Source: Balneolaceae bacterium (GTDB lineage Bacteria; Bacteroidota; Rhodothermia; Balneolales; Balneolaceae). Taken from it: 8,749 nt of DNA. Made by a program: the position numbers and the translations under genes. Where the stretch lies: contig SKRK01000044.1 in the NCBI GenBank assembly GCA_007118525.1, forward strand, positions 1-8,749, in the 5' to 3' direction. The notes beneath the pieces are model-generated. The model was given only the letters and a program-made list of their open reading frames with translations. It was not told the origin of the DNA and did no database searches. Positions 1-8,749 of the stretch are shown here, in pieces (the first letter of the stretch is position 1; each line of letters begins with the position of its first letter).

Positions 1-32
1 CGGTAGCGACATCCCGACCCATCGTGAGCGCA
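1..32 (+). repeat. Left copy of dispersed intergenic repeat core (imperfect hairpin)
   Basis: These bases match 8696-8727 at 30 of 32 positions in the same orientation; the only differences are at 3 (g against a) and 25 (t against g). The centre folds as TCCCGA (12-17), loop CCCA, TCGTGA (22-27), so the 6-bp stem seen in the right copy has one mismatch here. The copy starts at the window edge, so its true left end is unknown. No coding frame runs through it. It is most likely one member of a dispersed intergenic repeat family; its function is unknown. Confidence 0.75.
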
Positions 33-52
33 TAGGGCGTAGCGCGTGGGTG

Positions 53-94
53 ACGGTTCACGGTTCACGGTGCACACGACACGGAGCACGGTGT
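53..94 (+). repeat. Degenerate 7-bp tandem repeat, six units
   Basis: Reading from 53 in steps of seven gives ACGGTTC, ACGGTTC, ACGGTGC, ACACGAC, ACGGAGC and ACGGTGT. Five of the six units begin ACGG. The run sits about 20 bp after the hairpin core, and similar heptamers (AAGGTTC, AAGGCGC, AAGGTGC) flank the right-hand core. The heptamers therefore appear to belong to the same composite element. Two adjacent units are identical, which suggests slippage or recent copying. Confidence 0.7.
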
Positions 95-387
95 TGATGC
101 CTAAATTTGGTTGACACTTTTAGTTAACATGTAACCTGTAATTTCCCCTAAATAGGACTTTTCCATTACCAGACTCAGTGATCATATCTCGAACTCAAAA
201 TAATAATGTATATTCGGGCCTGTTAACCCTGATATAGTCAAAACCCTGAATCGGGAACTGTTGGAAACCATTTTTTAGTACCGGATACAGCCGGGCTTTG
301 CTAAAAATAAACTTCTGTAAGATATTCAGCGTCTTAATACGTTATATTATACTTAGCTATTTTTACCAAACCATAATTATCATATTT
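95..387 (+). other. Non-coding leader upstream of the rodZ-like gene
   Basis: This AT-richer stretch of about 290 bp has no credible gene. It contains a TAAATTTG at 102-109 that fits the Bacteroidota -7 box TAnnTTTG but lacks a clear TTTG about 19 bp upstream. It also has a TTGACA at 111-116 with no good -10 partner, the element at 159-196 shared with the pgpH leader, and TTAACATGTA at 124-133, which recurs at 3596-3605. A small CCGG-ATACAG-CCGG hairpin lies at 281-294, but no T-tract follows it, so it is not an intrinsic terminator. I cannot place the transcription start. Confidence 0.6.
159..196 (+). promoter_or_regulatory. Candidate shared regulatory element, copy 1
   Basis: TTTTC at 159-163, ATT at 165-167, AGACTCAGT at 171-179 and a looser ATA..T.T.GA.CT stretch line up in the same order with 3552-3588 in the pgpH leader, allowing small gaps. 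The pgpH copy overlaps a good promoter. This copy has only a poor -7 box (TATCTCGA at 185-192), so it may be a weak promoter, a regulator site, or a chance resemblance. Confidence 0.25.
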
Positions 388-1506
388 ATGCCTTCATTAG
401 GGAAAGACCTGGCCATTATCCGCGCCCATCTCGGGTACAGTATAGAGGACATCCATAGCGCCACGAAGATTCCACTGAATACGCTCAAGTCTATTGAAAG
501 TGGAGCTATTTTTGAACAAACAGACGAAATAAAGACCTATGTACGAAGTTTTGTGCGTACCTACGGAAGATTCTTAAAGCTTGACGAACAGCTACTGCTG
601 GATTCTCTTGATCTGCAGCAAGCCAATATGTACGATAACCTTCTGTTAACTGCCTTTCCGGAATTAAATAAAGGACAAAAAAGTAAAACAACCGACGATA
701 AAGAGGCCAAACCGGAAGAGCAATCAGCGAAATCAGAATCAAATGAGGAGAAAAAAGACACTGAACAGGAGGTAAAAGCATCCACCCGTTTTGTCGCTGA
801 TTTTTCCGATGACGATGATTCTGAAGAGGAATCGCACACAGAAAAAAAAGACGAGGTGCAATTCAAACCGGCCCCTCCTCCGGGTGTCAGAAGTATAAAC
901 TGGGCTGATACGGGCAGGAAACTTGTTACCAACAGGCAGAAAACTCCGGTTTGGGTAATCGGCTCTATCGTTATTTTATTGGTGCTTTTTGTTTCGATTT
1001 ATTACTTCGTTCGAAACGATGTATTCCAGGCAGATATTGACCCTGCCGGGCAAACCTCACCAACTGAGCAAGCAATACCCGCACCAACAAATGGCAACGA
1101 TCTGACTTTGGACATTACAGAGCCTGCTGAAACTGAAGAACCGGCAGTGCTTGACGGTACACTCTACCTAACAGTGTATGCCGCAAATGAACGCCTTGAT
1201 CCCGTTCGCGTATGGAGTGATCTCAAACCCAGAATAGATCCATACTGGATGGAACGGGGCTTAGCACTCAATTTTGAGTTCAGGGATACGATCCGGGTCC
1301 GCGGGCAGTACAATAACATGCTTCTTTTTATGAATGGCCATTTGATACAGAATTTCCGGCAGGAGTATTTTAATGCTGAAGAAAGCGCTGTTGAAATTAC
1401 CCGTGATATTTTCGAAGCAGACCCCCGGTGGGCAACACAGGTGCCATTTGAACTGCCGCCGAATGTTTCCGAACCCGATTCGGTTGCAAACAGGCCATCA
1501 TTTTAA
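388..1506 (+). CDS. rodZ: RodZ-like membrane protein with cytoplasmic HTH domain
   Basis: Residues 5-70 form an Xre/RodZ-type helix-turn-helix (LGKDLAIIRAHLGYSIEDI, then KIPLNTLKSIESG, then the YVRSFVRTYGRFL helix typical of RodZ). An acidic, low-complexity linker follows (about 97-165, with DFSDDDDSEEE), then one membrane segment (about 187-207). A periplasmic C-terminal domain (about 256-345) resembles DUF4115, including the FMNG turn. RodZ family proteins link cytoplasmic MreB to the cell-wall elongation machinery. The protein is 372 aa, a little longer than E. coli RodZ (337), mostly through the linker. I chose ATG 388 because the family N-terminus begins here; a TTG at 298 would add 30 hydrophobic residues before the HTH. 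No Shine-Dalgarno is visible. ligA follows after 18 nt, so the two are probably co-transcribed. The fold order is secure. The shape role is inferred, since HTH-TM proteins of this kind can also act as regulators. Confidence 0.8.
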   Translation: MPSLGKDLAIIRAHLGYSIEDIHSATKIPLNTLKSIESGAIFEQTDEIKTYVRSFVRTYGRFLKLDEQLLLDSLDLQQANMYDNLLLTAFPELNKGQKSKTTDDKEAKPEEQSAKSESNEEKKDTEQEVKASTRFVADFSDDDDSEEESHTEKKDEVQFKPAPPPGVRSINWADTGRKLVTNRQKTPVWVIGSIVILLVLFVSIYYFVRNDVFQADIDPAGQTSPTEQAIPAPTNGNDLTLDITEPAETEEPAVLDGTLYLTVYAANERLDPVRVWSDLKPRIDPYWMERGLALNFEFRDTIRVRGQYNNMLLFMNGHLIQNFRQEYFNAEESAVEITRDIFEADPRWATQVPFELPPNVSEPDSVANRPSF

Positions 1507-3522
<2,016 letters not shown>

Positions 3523-3552
3523 ACCATAATACCAACCACTGTCATCACATTT

Positions 3553-3583
3553 TTTCAATTTATAAGACTCAGTTATACTTTTG
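3553..3583 (+). promoter_or_regulatory. Bacteroidota-type sigma-A promoter for pgpH
   Basis: TACTTTTG at 3576-3583 matches the Bacteroidota -7 box TAnnTTTG exactly. Exactly 19 bp upstream lies TTTC (3553-3556), three of four bases of the -33 TTTG box and at the preferred spacing. A start near 3590 would give a leader of about 45 nt before the ATG at 3635. The ligA-pgpH gap has no terminator-like hairpin, so some read-through from ligA is possible. The element overlaps AGACTCAGT (3565-3573), also found at 171-179. Confidence 0.55.
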
Positions 3584-3634
3584 AGCTGTTTCTTATTAAC
3601 ATGTACCACTATCAATGTGCACTAAAATTTTATT

Positions 3635-6031
3635 ATGAGTATTCTCAAAAAATTGGGTCTTGGGGCAAAAAAGCCTGAGGGCGCTCCTAACATTGGTAAG
3701 AAGAAGAAAAAGAAACAATTAGAAGATAAAGCGAAGAAAAACAGCTATCTTCGAGTAGTTATTTTTATCATTTTCTTAGGTGCTATTCTTGTAACACTTC
3801 CGCAAACTACCTTCCAGCCCGTGGCAAGCTACACTATAGGCGAACCCTGGAGAGCAGACGATTTGACAGCACCATTCACTTTTTCGCTGAAAAAGACAGC
3901 TGATGAACTACAAGAGGAACGGGAAACCATTATTCGCAATACACCTCCGGTTTTCCATGTAAATCATAATGCACCCCTTCTGATTGAAGCTCGAATGGAC
4001 TCGGTTTACCGAAGCCTACAACCTGTACTTGACAGCTATCTGCAGTGGCAGCGGGCAAAAATGGATGACCAGGTTTCAGCCGCAAACGACAGTGTTCGTC
4101 ATCAACAAGAACGAAACTTCTCCAATGTACAGCTTGATGACAGCTCATGGAGGGTGCTTCTTGAAAACTATGCCAACGTTCAGCTCAATAATCTTCCTGA
4201 GCAGCGACTGTTAACCGTTCAAATCCGTAACCGGCTTCAGAGCGTTATTAATGAGCTACTTTCGGATGGCATCATAGACCGAACCAAAGAGGGGCTCAAT
4301 CGCGATGAAATAACGATCCGGAACCTTCGCCAGCGAACCGAGCGCACCATCAACCTGGCAAATACGCGCGATGTTTCGGAGGCCAGAGAGTATGCCAATC
4401 TGCTGCTCTCCAGAGACTTTTCAGCAAATGCGCTTCGCGCTGCAGTTCAGCTTTTTGATCAGATTATTCAACCCACCTGGGAGTACAGCGAATCGGATAC
4501 CGAAGCTATTCTGCAGGAAAACCTGGCCGAAATTTCTGAAACCAAAGGTGCTGTTGAGCAGGGAGAAATTATTATCAGGCGGGGTGATATTGTAACGGCC
4601 GAAAGGGCTAACAAGCTTCGAAGTCTTGCAGAGGCCCGTGCTGCAACGGCATCTGAGGTGGAGAAATGGCTGCGTTACGCGGGCGAAGCCACCGTGATTA
4701 TCATTGCCTCATTTCTCTTTCTGATCTATATATACCTGTATAGAAAGTCGATCTTTCAAAAACCATCCATGTTTTTGCTGGTATTTCTTGCAATGGGCAT
4801 TATAACTCTTGCCAGTGCATTGATATATCCGATAGAGAACGTTAACAGTTACATTATACCCATAGCCGTTGCTCCAATTATTCTCACCATTATTTTTGAT
4901 TCAAGAGTTGGTTTAATGGCAACCGTAACGCTGGGTATCATAACCGGAGTTATCCACGACAACAGTTTCGAATACCTGGTGGCAACCATTGCCGCCTGTA
5001 CGCTGGGCGTGTTCTCGGTAAGAGACATCAAAAAGCGATCTCAATTCTTCTTTACCACTCCCGGTGTGGTTTTTATAACGTATTTATTAGTTATTTCAGG
5101 ATTTGCACTTTCACGGTTCAGCGGCTGGGAACGTCTATTGGAAGATGTCATCTTCATAGCTATTAACTCCGTGTTTATCCTGTTTACTTACCCCCTCATT
5201 TTGTTGTTTGAGAAGATGTTCAAAATCACAACGGATTTTACCCTACTCGAACTGGGCGATACCAATCTGCCTCTTATGAAAGAGCTGATGAACAGAGCCC
5301 CCGGTACATTTCATCATAGTTTGCAGGTGGCCAATCTTGCAGAGTCTGCCGCTTCAGAGATTGGGGCAAATGCACTTCTCTGCCGCGTAGGCGCCATGTA
5401 TCACGATATTGGCAAGATGGAGAAACCGGCCTATTTTATTGAAAACCAGGCCGCCGGAAATGACCACGACAAACTGAAACCCAGAATGAGTGCGCTCGTT
5501 ATTAAAGCTCACGTTTCAGACGGTGTTAAAAAAGCAAAAGAGTCAAATCTGCCGCAGGTTATCATCGATTTCATTCAGACGCATCATGGTACATCACTTA
5601 TAAAGTATTTTTACGGTCGGGCAAAAGATCAGGCCGAAGACGATGATGATATCGCACAAAAAGATTTCCGGTACGACGGGCCTATTCCGTTTACCAAAGA
5701 ACAGGGTATTCTGTTATTGGCTGATGGTGTTGAAGCGGCATCCAGGGCCATGAAAGATCCCAATTACAATAAACTGGAAAGTTTGATTAACCGAATGGTG
5801 GAAGATCATATTCACGATGGCCAGCTCAGTAATTGCCCATTAACCTTCAGGCAGATACAAATCATAAAGGATACTTTTTTGAATATCCTTGTTGGGGTAT
5901 ACCACAGCAGGATTGAATATCCCGAAGACAAAAAAGAAGCAGAGAAGAAAAAGAAGCAGAAAGAGAAAGAGGATTCAAAAAAGATTGATGAAAATGTTGA
6001 AAAAGCTATAGAGAAAGGAAAATCTCTGTAA
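3635..6031 (+). CDS. pgpH: PgpH/YqfF-type 7TM-HD cyclic-di-AMP phosphodiesterase
   Basis: PgpH-family proteins hydrolyse the second messenger c-di-AMP with a cytoplasmic HD domain held at the membrane. The 798-aa protein has a lysine-rich N-terminus (5-36), a first membrane segment (about 39-57), and an extracytoplasmic 7TMR-HDED region (about 58-348). The latter ends in GEIIIRRGDIVTAE, a signature of this region. Seven further membrane segments follow between about 351 and 526, then the HD domain (about 545-760). Metal and catalytic residues are all visible: H561 in GTFHHSLQVA, H590-D591 in YHDIGKMEKP, H626, H650-H651 in THHGTS and D697 in LADGVEAA. FRYDGPIPFTKE matches the family FRYPGP signature. 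The C-terminal tail (765-798) is a highly charged lysine/glutamate coil. There is no clear Shine-Dalgarno. The stop overlaps the start of xerD by one base. The family call is firm; substrate specificity is inferred from the family, since no c-di-AMP cyclase gene lies in the window. Confidence 0.93.
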   Translation: MSILKKLGLGAKKPEGAPNIGKKKKKKQLEDKAKKNSYLRVVIFIIFLGAILVTLPQTTFQPVASYTIGEPWRADDLTAPFTFSLKKTADELQEERETIIRNTPPVFHVNHNAPLLIEARMDSVYRSLQPVLDSYLQWQRAKMDDQVSAANDSVRHQQERNFSNVQLDDSSWRVLLENYANVQLNNLPEQRLLTVQIRNRLQSVINELLSDGIIDRTKEGLNRDEITIRNLRQRTERTINLANTRDVSEAREYANLLLSRDFSANALRAAVQLFDQIIQPTWEYSESDTEAILQENLAEISETKGAVEQGEIIIRRGDIVTAERANKLRSLAEARAATASEVEKWLRYAGEATVIIIASFLFLIYIYLYRKSIFQKPSMFLLVFLAMGIITLASALIYPIENVNSYIIPIAVAPIILTIIFDSRVGLMATVTLGIITGVIHDNSFEYLVATIAACTLGVFSVRDIKKRSQFFFTTPGVVFITYLLVISGFALSRFSGWERLLEDVIFIAINSVFILFTYPLILLFEKMFKITTDFTLLELGDTNLPLMKELMNRAPGTFHHSLQVANLAESAASEIGANALLCRVGAMYHDIGKMEKPAYFIENQAAGNDHDKLKPRMSALVIKAHVSDGVKKAKESNLPQVIIDFIQTHHGTSLIKYFYGRAKDQAEDDDDIAQKDFRYDGPIPFTKEQGILLLADGVEAASRAMKDPNYNKLESLINRMVEDHIHDGQLSNCPLTFRQIQIIKDTFLNILVGVYHSRIEYPEDKKEAEKKKKQKEKEDSKKIDENVEKAIEKGKSL

Positions 6032-6942
6032 TGGGATCATTTGATTTACAATTAAAGCAGTATTTGCAGTTTGTAAAAATTGAAAAAGGTCTGGCCCAAA
6101 ATTCATCCGATTCATACGAAAACGACCTGAAGCGATATCTGCATTTTGTGAGTCATGATCTGAAAATCATGAATCTTGGCGGAATCACTCTGCAGCACAT
6201 CGAAACATACCTTGGGGAGCTCACCGAGTTGGGTTTGTCTGTAAGTACCATCGCAAGAAATATCTCCAGCATTCGCAGCTTCCATGAATTTGCGGTTGTT
6301 GAACAGTTTGCAGAAGCCAATCCGGCTGAATTGATTGAGCTGCCTAAAAAAGCCCGGAAACTGCCGGAGGTGCTCGATGCTGTGGAAGTAGAGCGGATTA
6401 TAAATGAAGCCGACCGAACCACCCATGCCGGAATACGCGATGCTGCAATTCTCGAAACACTTTATGCAAGCGGCATGCGCGTTAGTGAACTGACCGACCT
6501 GGAGATGGATCGCCTGTTCTTTGAAATTGGATTTATTCGGGTAATCGGGAAAGGAAATAAAGAGCGGCTGGTACCGGTTGGTGAAATTGCCCAACAGGCT
6601 ATTGAACACTACATCGAAACTGCCCGAAAAGTATTTATCAAACCCAAAAACCCGGGAAAAACAAAGAACCGGCTTTTTTTGAATCAACGAGGCGGCCCGT
6701 TAACCCGCATGAGCGTTTGGAATATTGTCAACAAATATGCCATGAAAGCGGATATCAAAAAAAATGTATCTCCCCATATTTTCAGGCACTCTTTTGCAAC
6801 GCATCTCCTCGAAGGAGGAGCCGACTTACGGGCTGTTCAGGAGATGCTTGGCCACAGTTCTATTTTAACTACTGAAATATACACCCATGTTGACCGTTCA
6901 CTGCTACATCAAATCCATAAAGAGTTTCATCCTCGAGCCTAA
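6031..6942 (+). CDS. xerD: Tyrosine recombinase XerD
   Basis: Xer recombinases act as a XerC-XerD pair at the chromosomal dif site to resolve chromosome dimers at division, activated by FtsK. The 303-aa protein has an N-terminal SAM-like core-binding domain (about 4-90) and a catalytic domain (about 110-295). The full catalytic set is present: R150 (SGMRVSEL), K174 (GKGNKER), H249 and R252 (SPHIFRHSFATHLL), H275 (LGHSS) and nucleophile Y284 (TEIYTHV). The C-terminus ends in HPRA with no extension, as in E. coli XerD; XerC carries extra residues after this motif. That favours XerD over XerC, although a single-protein XerH-like system cannot be excluded. The start ATG shares one base with the pgpH stop (TAATG at 6029-6033), implying translational coupling. 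A weak AAAGGA at 6014-6019 is the only Shine-Dalgarno-like site in the window. The housekeeping context and family-standard length argue against a phage or transposon integrase. Confidence 0.9.
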   Translation: MGSFDLQLKQYLQFVKIEKGLAQNSSDSYENDLKRYLHFVSHDLKIMNLGGITLQHIETYLGELTELGLSVSTIARNISSIRSFHEFAVVEQFAEANPAELIELPKKARKLPEVLDAVEVERIINEADRTTHAGIRDAAILETLYASGMRVSELTDLEMDRLFFEIGFIRVIGKGNKERLVPVGEIAQQAIEHYIETARKVFIKPKNPGKTKNRLFLNQRGGPLTRMSVWNIVNKYAMKADIKKNVSPHIFRHSFATHLLEGGADLRAVQEMLGHSSILTTEIYTHVDRSLLHQIHKEFHPRA

Positions 6943-6968
6943 CTCAAAAAAATAGCTCTATATTACTT

Positions 6969-8672
6969 ATGCATATCGTTTTCAAAGCGTTATTCCTGCT
7001 CATCCTCTCTGCAACATCTATACAAACAGCTCTTCAGGCACAAACCGGCCTTTTAAAAACCTATGAAAATGGTGTGATCTCTTCTGCAGATGAACATGCG
7101 TCGGCTGCCGGCCTTGAAATTTTAAAACAGGGTGGCAACGCGATTGACGCAGCGGTTGCTGTTCAGTTTGTACTGGCTGTTACACTGCCCCGGGCGGGTA
7201 ATATCGGGGGAGGCGGTTTTATGGTGATCCGTTTGGCTGATGGAAACGTAACAACACTCGATTTCAGGGAGAAAGCTCCCAATGCGGCAACCCGAAACAT
7301 GTACCTGGATGAGGATGGGGAGTATCAATCCGAAAAGAGTAAAATAGGGCCTTTGGCAGCCGGTGTGCCCGGTACAGTAGATGGCATGATCAGCGCATTG
7401 GAACGGTATGGCACCCTTCCTCTTGAAATTGTAATGGAACCGGCTATAAGACTTGCCGGAGAGGGGTACAGGCTTAGCCACTCCCAGGCCAGAAGCCTGA
7501 ACAACGCCTCAGACCGCCTGCAACAGTTTGAGGGTTCCAAACAGATCTTTATCAAAAGTAACGGAACCGAGTGGAAGGAAGGCGACCGGTTTATACAACG
7601 CGACCTTGCTGAAACCCTGAACCGGATTGCCACTACCGGCAGGCGTGGGTTCTATGCGGGATTAACAGCGCGCCTGATTGTAAACGAAATGCAGCGTACA
7701 GGCGGAATTATGACCATGCGCGATTTGCGAGAGTACCGCAGCGTTTGGCGAGAACCGTTAAAAACCGAATTTAATGGATATGAGCTCTATATGATGCCTC
7801 CCCCAAGCAGCGGCGGTTTTGTGATGGATCAGGTTTTAAAAATGATTGAAACCGCGGGCCCCGATACATTGGAATTTAACTCAGCCGAATATGTACATCT
7901 GCTTGCAGAAGCTTTTCGAAGGTCGTTTGCTGACCGAAACTACTGGCTTGGCGATCCCGACTTTGTGGATATACCTATGGGTGACCTGACAGGTTTGAAC
8001 TACATCAAAGAACGAATGGGGGATTTTCAAACAGACCATGCCACTCTGAGTGAAGATATTTCTCACGGCAGGGTAAACATCACCCAGGAGAGCTCTGAAA
8101 CCACCCACTTCAACGTATCCGACAGGCACGGCAACTCGGTTGCTGTAAACACCACCCTGAACGGTTCATTTGGAAGCTTTGTAACCGTAACCGGGGCAGG
8201 ATTTCTGCTGAATAATGAGATGGATGATTTTTCCGCCAAACCGGGTACTCCAAACATGTTTGGGCTGATTGGCGCCGAGGCCAATGCCATTGAACCCGGT
8301 AAAAGGATGCTGAGCAGCATGAGCCCTACTATAGCCGTTAAGGATGGGAAAACCCGGTTCATCGGCGGTGGGGCCGGAGGCCCCAGAATCATTACAGCTA
8401 CTCTTCAGAACTTTCTGAATATGGCTCTTTTTGATATGAATGCAGAGCAGGCAATTGCCGCTCCACGAATTCATCACCAGTGGCTGCCCGACAGGCTCCT
8501 CGTCGAGGGGTTATTCTTTTCTGCCGATACCATTCACCTGCTGGAGGAAAAAGGTCATCACATACAGAGAATTGGAAATATCGCACTGATCCATACCATT
8601 ATGATGGATGAAAACGGTTTGATGCACGGCGCCGCTGACCCAAGAGGCAACGGAAGCGTGAAGGGGTATTAA
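6969..8672 (+). CDS. ggt: Secreted gamma-glutamyltransferase (glutathione hydrolase)
   Basis: This enzyme cleaves gamma-glutamyl bonds, chiefly of glutathione, and transfers the glutamyl group to water or amino acids in the periplasm. A Sec signal peptide (about 1-24, hydrophobic core FKALFLLILSATS, likely cut after LQA) precedes the pro-enzyme. Substrate-binding R100 lies in DFREKAP. The autoprocessing nucleophile is T378 in SSETTHFNV, giving a large subunit (about 25-377) and a small subunit of 190 aa, the same small-subunit length as in E. coli. The small subunit retains NNEMDDFSAKPGTPN (the lid-loop region, so this is the lidded E. coli type rather than the lidless Bacillus type), LSSMSPT (448-454) and the oxyanion-hole pair G470-G471 (GGAGGPRIIT). 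The length of 567 aa is near the usual 580. The start is ATG 6969, 26 nt after xerD, without a Shine-Dalgarno or a visible own promoter, so it may be the last gene of the pgpH unit. The repeat element begins two bases after its stop. Confidence 0.96.
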   Translation: MHIVFKALFLLILSATSIQTALQAQTGLLKTYENGVISSADEHASAAGLEILKQGGNAIDAAVAVQFVLAVTLPRAGNIGGGGFMVIRLADGNVTTLDFREKAPNAATRNMYLDEDGEYQSEKSKIGPLAAGVPGTVDGMISALERYGTLPLEIVMEPAIRLAGEGYRLSHSQARSLNNASDRLQQFEGSKQIFIKSNGTEWKEGDRFIQRDLAETLNRIATTGRRGFYAGLTARLIVNEMQRTGGIMTMRDLREYRSVWREPLKTEFNGYELYMMPPPSSGGFVMDQVLKMIETAGPDTLEFNSAEYVHLLAEAFRRSFADRNYWLGDPDFVDIPMGDLTGLNYIKERMGDFQTDHATLSEDISHGRVNITQESSETTHFNVSDRHGNSVAVNTTLNGSFGSFVTVTGAGFLLNNEMDDFSAKPGTPNMFGLIGAEANAIEPGKRMLSSMSPTIAVKDGKTRFIGGGAGGPRIITATLQNFLNMALFDMNAEQAIAAPRIHHQWLPDRLLVEGLFFSADTIHLLEEKGHHIQRIGNIALIHTIMMDENGLMHGAADPRGNGSVKGY

Positions 8673-8673
8673 C

Positions 8674-8694
8674 AAGGTTCAAGGCGCAGGTGGC
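8674..8694 (+). repeat. Heptamer units upstream of the right repeat core
   Basis: From 8674, steps of seven give AAGGTTC, AAGGCGC and AGGTGGC. The first two resemble the left-side units ACGGTTC and ACGGTGC with the second base changed from C to A. The third is out of register by a base. The run starts two bases after the ggt stop codon. Confidence 0.5.
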
Positions 8695-8695
8695 G

Positions 8696-8727
8696 CGATA
8701 GCGACATCCCGACCCATCGGGAGCGCA
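8696..8727 (+). repeat. Right copy of dispersed intergenic repeat core (perfect hairpin)
   Basis: This matches 1-32 at 30 of 32 positions in direct orientation. Its centre is a perfect inverted repeat: TCCCGA (8707-8712), loop CCCA, TCGGGA (8717-8722). Further pairing is possible between GCG (8701-8703) and CGC (8724-8726) across a small asymmetric bulge. No T-tract follows, so it is not a standard intrinsic terminator, although a hairpin just after ggt could still protect or end its transcript. Confidence 0.75.
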
Positions 8728-8747
8728 AGGTGCAAGACACAACGTGA
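8727..8747 (+). repeat. Heptamer units downstream of the right repeat core
   Basis: Steps of seven from 8727 give AAGGTGC, AAGACAC and AACGTGA, each starting AA. The first is close to the left-side unit ACGGTGC, and the second resembles ACACGAC in having the third-class sequence at the next position. The run probably continues beyond the window end at 8749. Confidence 0.45.
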
Positions 8748-8749
8748 AA

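Noticed and set aside
111..139. E. coli-type sigma-70 promoter starting at TTGACA
   Set aside because: No acceptable TATAAT-like box lies 16-18 bp downstream, and the likely lineage uses a different promoter consensus.
203..214. Possible dif site near xerD
   Set aside because: ATAATGTATATT matches the XerC half and centre of the E. coli dif site, but the XerD half that should follow is replaced by a GC-rich sequence. A 12-bp AT-rich match is probably chance.
298..387. TTG-started 30-residue N-terminal extension of the RodZ-like protein
   Set aside because: The extension is hydrophobic and AT-rich, precedes a cytoplasmic HTH, and has no family counterpart. ATG 388 starts exactly where RodZ-like proteins start.
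561..932. Minus-strand serine-rich open frame
   Set aside because: It is the complement of the acidic and lysine-rich linker of the RodZ-like gene; no family features or start signals.
6112..6687. 191-aa minus-strand open frame inside xerD
   Set aside because: It lies wholly within xerD, which has all its catalytic residues; the antisense product shows no recognisable motif.
8707..8722. Intrinsic terminator of ggt
   Set aside because: The stem is good but no T-tract follows, and the same sequence occurs at the left edge, so it is better explained as part of the repeat.

Overview
The window is a compact, co-oriented stretch of bacterial chromosome. It carries five complete plus-strand genes and no minus-strand gene I would support. 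Several features point to the Bacteroidota/Balneolota (FCB) side of the tree: almost no Shine-Dalgarno sequences before the starts, a promoter of the TTTG/TAnnTTTG type, an NAD-dependent ligase, and the protein style. A Balneolota-like marine bacterium is my best guess, but this is inference without a database search.

Layout. Positions 1-94 hold part of an intergenic repeat: a roughly 32-bp core followed by a run of degenerate 7-bp units. Positions 95-387 are non-coding leader or promoter DNA. Genes follow in two likely transcription units. The first is a RodZ-like protein with a cytoplasmic HTH and one membrane segment (388-1506), then NAD-dependent DNA ligase LigA (1525-3522), with an 18-nt gap. 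A 112-nt intergenic region with a good Bacteroidota-type promoter comes next. The second unit is a PgpH/YqfF-type 7TM-HD cyclic-di-AMP phosphodiesterase (3635-6031), overlapping by one base a XerD-type tyrosine recombinase (6031-6942). A secreted gamma-glutamyltransferase (6969-8672) follows after 26 nt. Just past its stop the repeat family reappears (8674-8747), with the core in the same orientation.

How it fits together. These are mostly housekeeping functions: cell-shape scaffold, replication and repair ligase, second-messenger turnover, chromosome dimer resolution, and periplasmic glutathione/gamma-glutamyl metabolism. All catalytic residues I could check are present, so the genes look intact. 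I do not see a convincing new multi-gene system. The most interesting material is non-coding: (i) the repeat at both edges, a 32-bp core (30/32 identical) with a hairpin and flanking heptamer-periodic DNA, and (ii) a similar stretch of about 37 bp shared by the leaders of the rodZ-like and pgpH genes, one copy of which overlaps the promoter.
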